Assembly (NCBI GenBank): GCA_041653595.1
Contig: JBAZFB010000007.1
Span: 1 to 64,000, forward strand
Source: Candidatus Omnitrophota bacterium
GTDB taxonomy: Bacteria > Omnitrophota > Gorgyraeia > Pluralincolimonadales > Pluralincolimonadaceae
Reading direction: 5' to 3'
Length of the DNA stretch: 64,000 bases
This document shows positions 16,298-24,156 of this stretch, one piece after another. The notes under the pieces were generated by a model. That model was not told the origin of the DNA, did no database searches, and worked only from the letters and a program-made list of their open reading frames with translations. The translations under genes and the position numbers were made by a program. The number at the start of each line of letters is the position of its first letter. Within the stretch, counting starts at the first letter, position 1.

Positions 16298-16371
16298 GCG
16301 GGTGACTGCCGACGGAGCCCTTGGCCGCGAACCATAGTGAGCGGGCGAGGTGCTCGGCAGGCAGGACCCGC
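16298..16371 (-). other. structured intergenic element after proS
   Basis: Nested complementary arms are visible: GCGGGT (16298-16303) with ACCCGC (16366-16371), and CTGCCGA (16306-16312) with TCGGCAG (16354-16360), plus a weaker inner CCGC/GCGG pair. It begins 17 nt after the proS stop and has no T run, so it is not a simple terminator. It could be a stable 3' end, a small structured RNA or a decayed mobile repeat. The rest of 16219-16387 shows no gene. Confidence 0.45.
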
Positions 16372-16387
16372 CTGGATTACTTTGCTG

Positions 16388-17704
16388 TTACGCTTTCAAA
16401 GATTCTTTGACTATCTGTACCGCTTTATCTATTTTGACTACTTTGACTTCTTTCGTCTTGCGGTCTTTGATCTCTACTTCGCCGTTGGCGATATTCTTTT
16501 CACCTATGATTATTTGTATCGGGAAGCCGATGAGGTCGGAGTCTTTGAACTTTACGCCGGCGCGTTCGGGGCGGTCGTCGAGGATGCATTCGATTCCGGC
16601 GGAGGTCAGCTCGGCGTATATCTTCTCGGCTGCCTCCATCGAAGCTGTGTGAGCGGTGTTGAGCGGGAGTATTGCGACTGTGTAGGGCGCTATCGATTGG
16701 TGCCAGATGATGCCGTCCTTGTCGTGGCTCTGCTCGATGAGCGCGGCGATTATCCTGTTTACGCCGATGCCGTAGCAACCCATTATATATATTCTTTCCT
16801 TGCCGTCCTCGCCGAGGAAATTGGCGGACATCGCCTTTGAATATTTGGTTCCGAGCTTGAATACGTGGCCGACTTCTATCGCCTGTTCAAGCTTTATCTC
16901 GGTGCCGCACTTAGGGCACTTGTCACCCTTGTCTATCTTCTTGATATCGTCGAGAGTCTCTATCTTGAAATCCTTTTTGACGTTAAGATTCAACAGGTGC
17001 TTATCCAGGCTCGCCGCGTAGCCGCATTTCGGGCAATGGGCGAGCGTATCTTCGCCGCTCTCGGATAATACCATGAACTCGTGCGAAACGTCGCCGCCCA
17101 TCACGCCGGTATCGGCCTCTACAGCGATGAATTTCAGGCCGCAACGCGTGAATATTGCGCAATAGGCGTCATACATTTTTTTATAATTTTCATCGAGGCC
17201 TTTGATGTCGCGGTCGAATGAATAGGCGTCCTTCATTATGAACTCACGCGAGCGCAAAACGCCGGAGCGCGGGCGTATCTCGTCGCGGAATTTGACCTGT
17301 ATCTGGTAAAGTATGAGAGGCAGTTCTTTGTAGGACTTGACACTGCCCCTGACGAGGTCGGTTATTATCTCCTCGTGGGTCGGGCCAAGGATAGTCTCCT
17401 TGCCATGGCGGTCGATGAACTTTATCATATCTTCGCCTAGGGCGGTGTATCTTCCGGATTCCTTCCATAATTCGGAGGGCTGGAGCGCGGGCATCAGGAT
17501 CTCCTGCGCGCCTTTGGCGTCCATCTCCTCGCGGATTATATTCTCTACTTTGTTAAGGACGCGCCATCCGAGCGGCAGGTATGTGTAAGCGCCTGCGGTG
17601 AGCTTGCGGATAAGCCCGGCGCGGATCATAAGCTTGTGGCTTATTATCTCCGCCTCTGCCGGGTCTTCTTTAAGTGTCGGGATCAGTGCCTGGGTCCATC
17701 TCAT
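16388..17704 (-). CDS. proS: prolyl-tRNA synthetase (short form without editing insertion)
   Basis: This class II synthetase charges tRNA-Pro. The 438-aa protein has motif 2 around 139-162 (FRDEIRPRSGVLRSREFIMKD), the GGDVSHEFM and GVMGGD segments, motif 3 (GCYGIGVNR near 309) and a C-terminal anticodon-binding domain. Most bacterial ProRS of about 570 aa have an editing domain of about 180 residues between motifs 2 and 3. Here only about 35 residues separate two CPKCG motifs (224-228 and 263-267), so the INS editing domain is missing while the zinc-ribbon-like flanks remain. It starts 4 nt after ispG. Confidence 0.95.
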   Translation of the reverse strand: MRWTQALIPTLKEDPAEAEIISHKLMIRAGLIRKLTAGAYTYLPLGWRVLNKVENIIREEMDAKGAQEILMPALQPSELWKESGRYTALGEDMIKFIDRHGKETILGPTHEEIITDLVRGSVKSYKELPLILYQIQVKFRDEIRPRSGVLRSREFIMKDAYSFDRDIKGLDENYKKMYDAYCAIFTRCGLKFIAVEADTGVMGGDVSHEFMVLSESGEDTLAHCPKCGYAASLDKHLLNLNVKKDFKIETLDDIKKIDKGDKCPKCGTEIKLEQAIEVGHVFKLGTKYSKAMSANFLGEDGKERIYIMGCYGIGVNRIIAALIEQSHDKDGIIWHQSIAPYTVAILPLNTAHTASMEAAEKIYAELTSAGIECILDDRPERAGVKFKDSDLIGFPIQIIIGEKNIANGEVEIKDRKTKEVKVVKIDKAVQIVKESLKA

Positions 17705-17708
17705 GTTG

Positions 17709-18815
17709 TCAACCCCTCAGTATTTTATTTATCTCGGTTACTATCGCGCTGACGAACTCGCTCTCTTTTATTTTACGCGCGGGCTTGCCTTTAATAAAGA
17801 GAAATCCGCTGCCCTTGCCGGCGGCGATGCCGAGGTCTGCCTCTTTCGCCTCGCCCGGGCCGTTGACTACACAACCCATGACAGCCACGCGCAAGCTCGA
17901 GAGCTTGCCTTTTTTATCTTTTATCTTTCCGAGCGCCTGCTCGACTTTATTTGCTATACCTATTATGTCAACTTCTGTCCTGCCGCAAGTCGGGCATGAC
18001 AGGACCTCAGGGCCGAACCTGCGAAGTCCGAGCCCCTGAATTATATTTTTCCCGACGATGATTTCCTGGACAGGGTCGCCTGTGAGCGAGACGCGGATCG
18101 TGTCGCCTATCCCCTCTGCGAGCAGGATGCCGATACCCAGTGTGGACTTGACCGTGCCCGAGAGTTCAGGGCCGGCGGCTGTTACGCCCAGATGGAACGG
18201 ATAATCGCATTTCTTTGCCATGAGACGGTAAGCGTCTATCGTCTGCGGCACGTCTGAGCATTTCAAAGAGACCATCAGGTCGCGAAAATTGAACGACTCG
18301 ATGAGTTTCAAATAGTCCGAGGCGGTCTTGGCCATCAGTCGAGAAAATTCTTCTTTGCTTACCTTCCTGCCATTCGGAAGCGGGACAGAGCCCGAATTTA
18401 CACCGACACGAACCGGTATATGGCGCTTCTTCGCCAGTTTTATCACCGCGGCGACTTCGTCTTTCTTGTAGACGTTGCCCGGGTTGAGCCGGACGCCGTC
18501 AACGCCAGCCTCTATCGCCTTTATCGCCAGCCAGTAATCGAAATGTATGTCGGCCTCGAGCGGGATGTTTATCTTTTTCATTATTTTGGCGAGGGCGTCA
18601 CAGCATGAGGCATCTTTTACCGCGGTGCGCACGATATCGCAACCGGCGAGCTCAAGCTCTTTTATCTGCGCGACCGTAGCGGCAACATCCATGGTATCGG
18701 TCTTGGCCCCGCTGAGGCGGGATTTTATCATCGATTGAACTGTTACAGGGCTCGTCCCGCCTATCTTCACCCCGCCTAAGTTTATAGTCCTTGTCTTGCG
18801 CCTTATTATTTTCAT
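17709..18815 (-). CDS. ispG: 4-hydroxy-3-methylbut-2-enyl diphosphate synthase
   Basis: IspG (GcpE) is the 4Fe-4S enzyme of the MEP isoprenoid pathway that converts MEcPP to HMBPP. The 368-aa protein starts RRKTRTINLGGVKIGGTSPVTVQSM-like, has the barrel segments DIHFDY and VRLNPGN, and carries the cluster cysteines in SCPTCGRTEVD and in GCVVNGPGEA near the C-terminus. The length matches the short bacterial form. It overlaps the rseP end by 4 nt and, with dxr two genes upstream, gives two MEP-pathway steps in one operon. Confidence 0.96.
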   Translation of the reverse strand: MKIIRRKTRTINLGGVKIGGTSPVTVQSMIKSRLSGAKTDTMDVAATVAQIKELELAGCDIVRTAVKDASCCDALAKIMKKINIPLEADIHFDYWLAIKAIEAGVDGVRLNPGNVYKKDEVAAVIKLAKKRHIPVRVGVNSGSVPLPNGRKVSKEEFSRLMAKTASDYLKLIESFNFRDLMVSLKCSDVPQTIDAYRLMAKKCDYPFHLGVTAAGPELSGTVKSTLGIGILLAEGIGDTIRVSLTGDPVQEIIVGKNIIQGLGLRRFGPEVLSCPTCGRTEVDIIGIANKVEQALGKIKDKKGKLSSLRVAVMGCVVNGPGEAKEADLGIAAGKGSGFLFIKGKPARKIKESEFVSAIVTEINKILRG

Positions 18816-19870
18816 TTCCCTATCATCCTGAATATGTCGCCGTATGTCGCGAAGAGCATCAAAGCGATAAAGAACATCCAGCCCGCCTGCATGGCGATCT
18901 CCTGCACCTTCCTGCTGAGAGGCCTGCCCATTATTTTTTCTATGCCGAGGAATAATATCAGCCCCCCGTCGAGCGGCGGGACCGGAAGCACATTGAACAT
19001 CCCGAGCAAGGCGCTGATGAGGGCGGTCAGCAGAAGGAACGGAACTATGCCGATCTTCGCGGCCGCGTTCATCGTCCCGAAGATGCCTACCGGCCCCATG
19101 ACATTCTCCTTGAACGGGAGTTTGCCGGTTATCAGGCTCCAGAGGCCCTTATAGGTCATATAGGTGAAATCGATCAGCTTCTTTCCGCCCGCCGCGAACG
19201 ATCCGAAGAAGCCGTATTTCTGGACGCTGCGCTCGTCGGAGTTCATTATGCCGACCTGGGCGATGCGGACCTTGTTGCCGAAGACATCCTTTGTTTCGCG
19301 GATCATGGGCCTGATGAGAAGGTCTAATTTCTTCCCGGCCCGGTCGATGGCCAGCTTGACGTCGCCTTCGGTCTTCTTATGCATAATACCGGTAAGCTCC
19401 TCCCAGTCGCCGACGGCTTTGCCGTCGATGGCCAGGACCCTGTCGCCGACCTGCATTCCCGCCTTCTTGGCCGGGTAATCCTCGACCAACGCGCCTACTT
19501 TTGTCGTTATTACCGGATAACCGATCATGAACACCGCCGAAAGGAGCACGTAGCCGAGAAGGTAATTGAGGGCAGAGCCCGCGGCAAATACCTTAAACCT
19601 GTTGCCTACAGAATGCGATGCCAATTCTCCTTTATCCCCGGTAAGTTTTTCCGAAGGGTCTTCCCCGAGCAGCTTAACGTATCCGCCGAGCGGCAAAACG
19701 CCGAGCCTGTATTCGACCCCGCCCTTTTTGACGGAAAAGATCGGCGGGCCGAACCCGATCGAGAATGTCTCGACTTTTATCCCGACCCTGCGGGCGACCA
19801 GGAAATGCCCCAACTCATGTATGATTATCATCACGGAAAACGCGAGTACTACAAGGATCCAGGATAGCAT
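18812..19870 (-). CDS. rseP: RIP metalloprotease RseP (site-2 protease)
   Basis: This membrane zinc protease cleaves transmembrane segments of anti-sigma factors or leftover signal peptides. The 352-aa sequence has HExxH as HELGH (18-22) in the first membrane helix, a single PDZ domain in the middle (GALVEDYPAKKAGMQVGDRVLAIDG) and the third zinc ligand motif NVLPVPPLDGG near 270, with several hydrophobic segments. It sits between dxr and ispG as in many bacteria. The one-base overlap with the dxr stop (19870) implies coupling. Its natural substrate is not evident here. Confidence 0.95.
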   Translation of the reverse strand: MLSWILVVLAFSVMIIIHELGHFLVARRVGIKVETFSIGFGPPIFSVKKGGVEYRLGVLPLGGYVKLLGEDPSEKLTGDKGELASHSVGNRFKVFAAGSALNYLLGYVLLSAVFMIGYPVITTKVGALVEDYPAKKAGMQVGDRVLAIDGKAVGDWEELTGIMHKKTEGDVKLAIDRAGKKLDLLIRPMIRETKDVFGNKVRIAQVGIMNSDERSVQKYGFFGSFAAGGKKLIDFTYMTYKGLWSLITGKLPFKENVMGPVGIFGTMNAAAKIGIVPFLLLTALISALLGMFNVLPVPPLDGGLILFLGIEKIMGRPLSRKVQEIAMQAGWMFFIALMLFATYGDIFRMIGK

Positions 19871-21015
19871 CAGATCAAGCTCCTCGCCTGTTGTCTTGCC
19901 CAGGCGTCTATTTGAAGTATCTCATCGAGCGAAGGATTAGCCTTTGACCTGTGCTTGGCTAAAACTCCCCCGATGATCTTCGGTATCTGTGTGAATTTTA
20001 TCTTCTTGCCGAGGAACGCCAACACGGCTTCCTCGTTCGCGGCATTTAACACCGCGGGCTGCGAACCGCCGTTCTTCGCCGCCTCGTATGCCATTTTAAG
20101 GCACGGGAACTTTTTGAAGTCCGGCGGCGAGAACGTGAACTTGCCGAGCTTCACGAAATCGAGCGCCGGGAGCGTCGACTTTACCCTGCGCGGATACGAG
20201 AACGCGTACATTATAGGCAGGCGCATATCCGCCTGCGACAACTGCGCCATTATCGACCCGTCGACGAACTCGACCATCGAATGTATTATCGCCTCGGGGT
20301 GTATCAGGACGTCTATCTTGCCGACATCGACGCCGAAGAGCCATTTCGCCTCGATTATCTCGAGGCCCTTGTTCATCAGCGTCGCCGAATCCACCGATAT
20401 CTTCTTGCCCATCTTCCAGCGTGGATGGTTTACTACCTCATCGGGAGAAAGGGCTTCAAATTTTTTCGCGTCTAAATTCTTTAACGGCCCGCCCGAGCCT
20501 GTAAGGTATATCTTCTTTAAGTCTTCCCTGTTGTGGCCGTTTAAGCACTGGAATATCGCGCTGTGCTCGGAATCGACAGGTATTATCTTCGTGCCGCGCT
20601 TCTTCGCGCGCGCGGTTATTATCCCGCCGGCCATGACGAGCGGCTCTTTGTTCGCGAGCGCGACTGTCCTGACCGAATCTATCGCGTATAATGTCGGCAA
20701 GAGCCCTGCCGCGCCGACTATCGAGACGAGCGTGATATCCGCGTCCTTATGCCCGGCTAGCTCGTTTATGCCTTCGTAGCCGCCTAATACCCTTATCCCG
20801 GTGCCTGATAGGGCCTTCCGGACGCCGTTTACCTTCGCTTCGTTGCATATCGCGACGGCTTTGGGGCGGAATTTCTTTGCCTGGCGGACGAGGAGGTCGG
20901 CGTTGGAATGAGCCGCGAGCCCGGCCACCGAGAACTCACGCGGGTGCCTCGCGATGACATCCAGCGCGTTAGCGCCGATAGAGCCCGTTGAACCCAGTAT
21001 GTTTATCTTTTTCAT
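19870..21015 (-). CDS. dxr: 1-deoxy-D-xylulose 5-phosphate reductoisomerase
   Basis: Dxr makes MEP from DXP with NADPH, the first committed step of the MEP isoprenoid route. The 381-aa protein opens with ILGSTGSIGANALDVI (NADPH site), has LANKEPLVMAGG, VDSEHSAIFQ with the metal-binding acid and TGSGGPL, all diagnostic. Length is normal. It overlaps the cdsA end by 4 nt and touches rseP. Confidence 0.97.
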   Translation of the reverse strand: MKKINILGSTGSIGANALDVIARHPREFSVAGLAAHSNADLLVRQAKKFRPKAVAICNEAKVNGVRKALSGTGIRVLGGYEGINELAGHKDADITLVSIVGAAGLLPTLYAIDSVRTVALANKEPLVMAGGIITARAKKRGTKIIPVDSEHSAIFQCLNGHNREDLKKIYLTGSGGPLKNLDAKKFEALSPDEVVNHPRWKMGKKISVDSATLMNKGLEIIEAKWLFGVDVGKIDVLIHPEAIIHSMVEFVDGSIMAQLSQADMRLPIMYAFSYPRRVKSTLPALDFVKLGKFTFSPPDFKKFPCLKMAYEAAKNGGSQPAVLNAANEEAVLAFLGKKIKFTQIPKIIGGVLAKHRSKANPSLDEILQIDAWARQQARSLI

Positions 21016-21869
21016 TTGAGGAATTTAAGGGCGTAAAAATATAAGGTCGGCGCCGTGAACAAAATGCTGTCTATGAGGTCCAGCATCCCGCCCATCCCCG
21101 GGATAAGCACCGCCGAATCCTTGACCTGGCTGTCGCGTTTTATCAATGACTCGGTCAGGTCGCCTACCTGCGCCAACACCCCTAAAATACAGCCCAGGAT
21201 GAACAGGTGATGCAGCGGGATAGACGGCAGGAACGACTTGCTTATCAGGGCGGCGGCCACGCTGCATACGAATCCGCCTATCGCCCCCTCGACGGATTTC
21301 TTCGGGCTTATCCTCGCTATGAGGCTGTGCTTGCCGAAATACGTCCCGACAAAATAAGCGCCTATATCGCCGATCTTCGTGACCAGGAGCAGGAACGCCA
21401 CCAGCAGGCTCCCGGCCGGCAGGCCGTCAGGCTCTATGAGTTTCAACTTCAAGAGGAAACTGAACGTCCAGCTGATATAAAGAATGCCGAATATCATCGT
21501 CGAGACGCCGACTATCGCCTGGTCGCTCTCCCTGCGGGTGAACTGCAGGATGAATATGATGAGGAGTACGGCGATGATGAAAAGCAGTTCCCACCCTTTC
21601 GTGGGCTCGAAGGTGAAGTATATCGACGTCGGGACGAGGATGGCTATCGAGATCCCGCTTATCTTGAATATCGGTATCCCCTTCTTCTCGACGAGCGAAT
21701 AGAACTCGTTGAGCGCCGCCGCTATCATGACGGTAAGGACCAGGCAGAAGAACCAGTCCGGCCAGACGAGGACGGTAAAGAACACGAATAAAATTATGAG
21801 GACCGAGCTTATCAGCCGCGGTATAAGGTTGTTATGGCTATTGCGGTTGTCATCCGCCTGTCCCGTCAT
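21012..21869 (-). CDS. cdsA: phosphatidate cytidylyltransferase
   Basis: CdsA is an integral membrane enzyme making CDP-diacylglycerol from CTP and phosphatidate. The 285-aa protein has about eight hydrophobic segments and the C-terminal signature SLIKRDSQVKDSA...PGMGGMLDLIDS. The usual signature has PGHGG and LDRxD. The M and L replacements resemble PVC-type sequences I recall. I start at the ATG at 21869, which overlaps the uppS TGA as ATGA. An in-frame extension to 21986 would run inside uppS and is not supported. Confidence 0.93.
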   Translation of the reverse strand: MTGQADDNRNSHNNLIPRLISSVLIILFVFFTVLVWPDWFFCLVLTVMIAAALNEFYSLVEKKGIPIFKISGISIAILVPTSIYFTFEPTKGWELLFIIAVLLIIFILQFTRRESDQAIVGVSTMIFGILYISWTFSFLLKLKLIEPDGLPAGSLLVAFLLLVTKIGDIGAYFVGTYFGKHSLIARISPKKSVEGAIGGFVCSVAAALISKSFLPSIPLHHLFILGCILGVLAQVGDLTESLIKRDSQVKDSAVLIPGMGGMLDLIDSILFTAPTLYFYALKFLK

Positions 21870-22573
21870 GCCCCGAACCTTCTTTCGCGTTTCCTGTATT
21901 CCTTTATGGCGTCCATGAGGTCGTCCTTCCTGAAATCCGGCCAGAGTTTCGGCGTCACGTATAATTCCGCGTAAGATATCTGCCACAAAAGGAAATTTGA
22001 TATCCGCATTTCGCCCGAGGTGCGGATCAGCAGGTCCGGGTCGGGCTGGCCGGCGGTATACAGGAACCCGCCGAATGAATCCTCGTCGAGATCGTCGACG
22101 CCGAGCTTGCCGGCCTTTACCTGCGAGGCGAACCTCTTAGCCGCGTCCACGATCTCACCCCTGCCGCTGTAATTGAGCGCGACGTTGAGCGTCATTTTTC
22201 CGCAATCGGCGGTCGCTTCCATCGCCTTTTTTAATTTAGGCCGCACGAAATCCGGCAGGGCGCCCATCCTGCCGATAAAATTAAGCCTTATGCCGTTCTT
22301 TAAAAAAGACTGTAATTCCTTGTCTATATATTCGTTAAGGAAGCGCATGAGCGCGTCGACTTCCGCTTTAGGGCGTTTCCAGTTCTCCGAGGAGAACGCG
22401 TAGAGCGTAAGGTGTTTTATGCCCAGTTCGCGGCACGACTTAATGACTTCCCTGACGGCCTTCATCCCGGCGCGGTGGCCCATTACTCGCGGCAGCCCGC
22501 GCTTTTTGGCCCACCTGCCGTTCCCGTCCATTATGACGGCGATATGCAAAGGAAGAACGTCTTTATCGGGCAT
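21866..22573 (-). CDS. uppS: isoprenyl (undecaprenyl) diphosphate synthase
   Basis: This cis-prenyltransferase extends FPP with IPP to the C55 carrier lipid used for peptidoglycan and LPS. The 235-aa protein has the catalytic segment IMDGNGRWAKKRGLPRVMGH (Asp near 16), LTLYAFSSENWKRP and RTSGEMRISNFLLWQISYAE with the conserved Arg-Ser pair, which matches UppS well. It begins 2 nt after the GH57 gene and ends overlapping cdsA. Product chain length is assumed from the family. Confidence 0.96.
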   Translation of the reverse strand: MPDKDVLPLHIAVIMDGNGRWAKKRGLPRVMGHRAGMKAVREVIKSCRELGIKHLTLYAFSSENWKRPKAEVDALMRFLNEYIDKELQSFLKNGIRLNFIGRMGALPDFVRPKLKKAMEATADCGKMTLNVALNYSGRGEIVDAAKRFASQVKAGKLGVDDLDEDSFGGFLYTAGQPDPDLLIRTSGEMRISNFLLWQISYAELYVTPKLWPDFRKDDLMDAIKEYRKRERRFGA

Positions 22574-22575
22574 CT

Positions 22576-24156
22576 TTAGGTATGGACTCTATAGTCTATC
22601 TCCGGAAAGATATTATCCTTCCATTCGATATCGGCGAGCCATCCTTCGTTGATGCGGTCCGCCTTTATATCATCATAGAGCCGGGTAAATCTCAATATAT
22701 GGTCTTTGGTCCTCTTGACGGCGTACTGGACGACCGTGCCGGTCTTCATTATGAACGCCCAGTCGCTCGACTGCGCGAGCAGTAGTTCGCGCAGCGCCTG
22801 GTTGAGGGCGCGGCGCTGCAGGCCTGTCGCGTCCTTATAAGTATCGGCCAATTCCGTCATGCGGTCCGAGGCCTTATGCAGGTGCCTGTATATCCAATCG
22901 TTGGAGCCGTCGAGCCAGTGCTCGGCGTATCCCTTATAGCCCCAGCTCGACAACGACGGGGTCGAGACCTGGTTGCGGGGGTTCTGCTCGAGGTATTCCG
23001 AAGGCGTTATGGGCTTGACGGTCTTCTGGTCGTAATGCAGTTTCCTGAAAAGGAAATCGAGGAACATCGGCCCCTCGTACCACCAGTGGCCGTAGAGTTC
23101 GGCGTCGTAAGGGGCCACGATGATCGGCTTCTTCCCCATCACGTCGAAGAGGTACTCCGCCTGCTTCTCCCTGTTGTGCATGAAATTCCCGGCGTGCGCG
23201 CCTGCCGAGTCGCGGGCCCAGTCGGGATTATACGGTTCCTTCTGGTCGGTCTTGCCTGTTATCCTGTAATATTTTATGCCCGTGTTTATGCGTATGCCGG
23301 CCTCGTGGATGTAGGGCTTTATGTAGTCGAAGTCGAGGTCGAAACCGATATCGCGGTAGAAATCGCGGTAATTAAAATCGCCGGGATAGCCCTCGATGGA
23401 GCTCCAGACCTGTTTTGACGACTCGAAATCCCTGCCGAAGGCGGCGACGCCTGACTTGCAGAATATCGGCGCGTAGACGCCGTATTTCGGGCGCGGGCTG
23501 GCGTGGAGTATCGCGTGCGTATCTACGAAGAAATACCTTATTCCGGCTTCTTTCACGTGCCGGTCGACGCCGGGGTAATATCCGCATTCGGCGAGCCACG
23601 TGCCGCGCGGGCGCCTGCCGAAAAACCTTTCGTAATTATTCGCGCCGACCTGGACCTGCGCCTGGACCGATTTCGGGTTCACTTCCATAAGCGGCAGGAA
23701 GCCGTGCGTGGCGTTGCAGGTTATGATCTCGAGCTTGCCCATATCCTGGAATTCCTTGAAAGCGGCGAGGATGTTCTTGTGGTATTTGTCGACGAATATC
23801 TGCCGCGTCTCGATGAATTTTGCCTGGTACATCAGGGCGAGCCGGTTGAAGGCGGGTTCCCATCTCGTGCGTTCTACTTCTTTGGCGGAGAGTTCGATGA
23901 GGGATTCGAGGTGCCTCACGTACCTGTCCTGCAGGAGCGGGTCGGCGAGCATCGAACAGAGCGTCGGCGTGATAGACATCGTTATGCGGAAATCCACGCC
24001 GTCTTTGACCAACCCGTTATAGACGCTGATTAGCGGGATGTAGGTCTCGGTTATCGCCTCGTAAAGCCAGTCCTCCTCGAGGAAGTCCTCGTACTCCGGA
24101 TGCCGTACATAAGGAAGATGGCTGTGCAGGACTATACAGAGATAGCCTTTTTCCAT
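22576..24156 (-). CDS. GH57 1,4-alpha-glucan branching enzyme (DUF1957 type)
   Basis: The 526-aa protein starts GYLCIVLHSHLPYVRHPE, the typical GH57 opening, and carries the nucleophile Glu at about 190 in TWLAECGYYPGVD and the acid Asp at about 351 in APYDAELYGHWWYEGP, followed by the helical C-terminal DUF1957 domain. Characterised relatives with these motifs are branching enzymes acting on amylose or glycogen. Amylase or transferase activity in some members remains possible. The next gene upstream, 1 nt away, encodes a DUF4912 protein, so the two are probably translated together. No glycogen synthase or phosphorylase is in the window. Confidence 0.9.
   Translation of the reverse strand: MEKGYLCIVLHSHLPYVRHPEYEDFLEEDWLYEAITETYIPLISVYNGLVKDGVDFRITMSITPTLCSMLADPLLQDRYVRHLESLIELSAKEVERTRWEPAFNRLALMYQAKFIETRQIFVDKYHKNILAAFKEFQDMGKLEIITCNATHGFLPLMEVNPKSVQAQVQVGANNYERFFGRRPRGTWLAECGYYPGVDRHVKEAGIRYFFVDTHAILHASPRPKYGVYAPIFCKSGVAAFGRDFESSKQVWSSIEGYPGDFNYRDFYRDIGFDLDFDYIKPYIHEAGIRINTGIKYYRITGKTDQKEPYNPDWARDSAGAHAGNFMHNREKQAEYLFDVMGKKPIIVAPYDAELYGHWWYEGPMFLDFLFRKLHYDQKTVKPITPSEYLEQNPRNQVSTPSLSSWGYKGYAEHWLDGSNDWIYRHLHKASDRMTELADTYKDATGLQRRALNQALRELLLAQSSDWAFIMKTGTVVQYAVKRTKDHILRFTRLYDDIKADRINEGWLADIEWKDNIFPEIDYRVHT

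Noticed and set aside
16298..16371. tRNA gene in the proS-TPR spacer
   Set aside because: A GGTTCGC segment and stems are seen, but there is no proper T loop, anticodon arm or acceptor pairing.
16388..17704. proS as a truncated pseudogene
   Set aside because: The frame is intact and all class II motifs and the anticodon domain are present; the short length is explained by absence of the INS domain only.
21870..21986. Longer N-terminus for cdsA
   Set aside because: It would lie inside uppS, is charged and unlike CdsA, and the ATGA overlap at 21869 gives a natural start.
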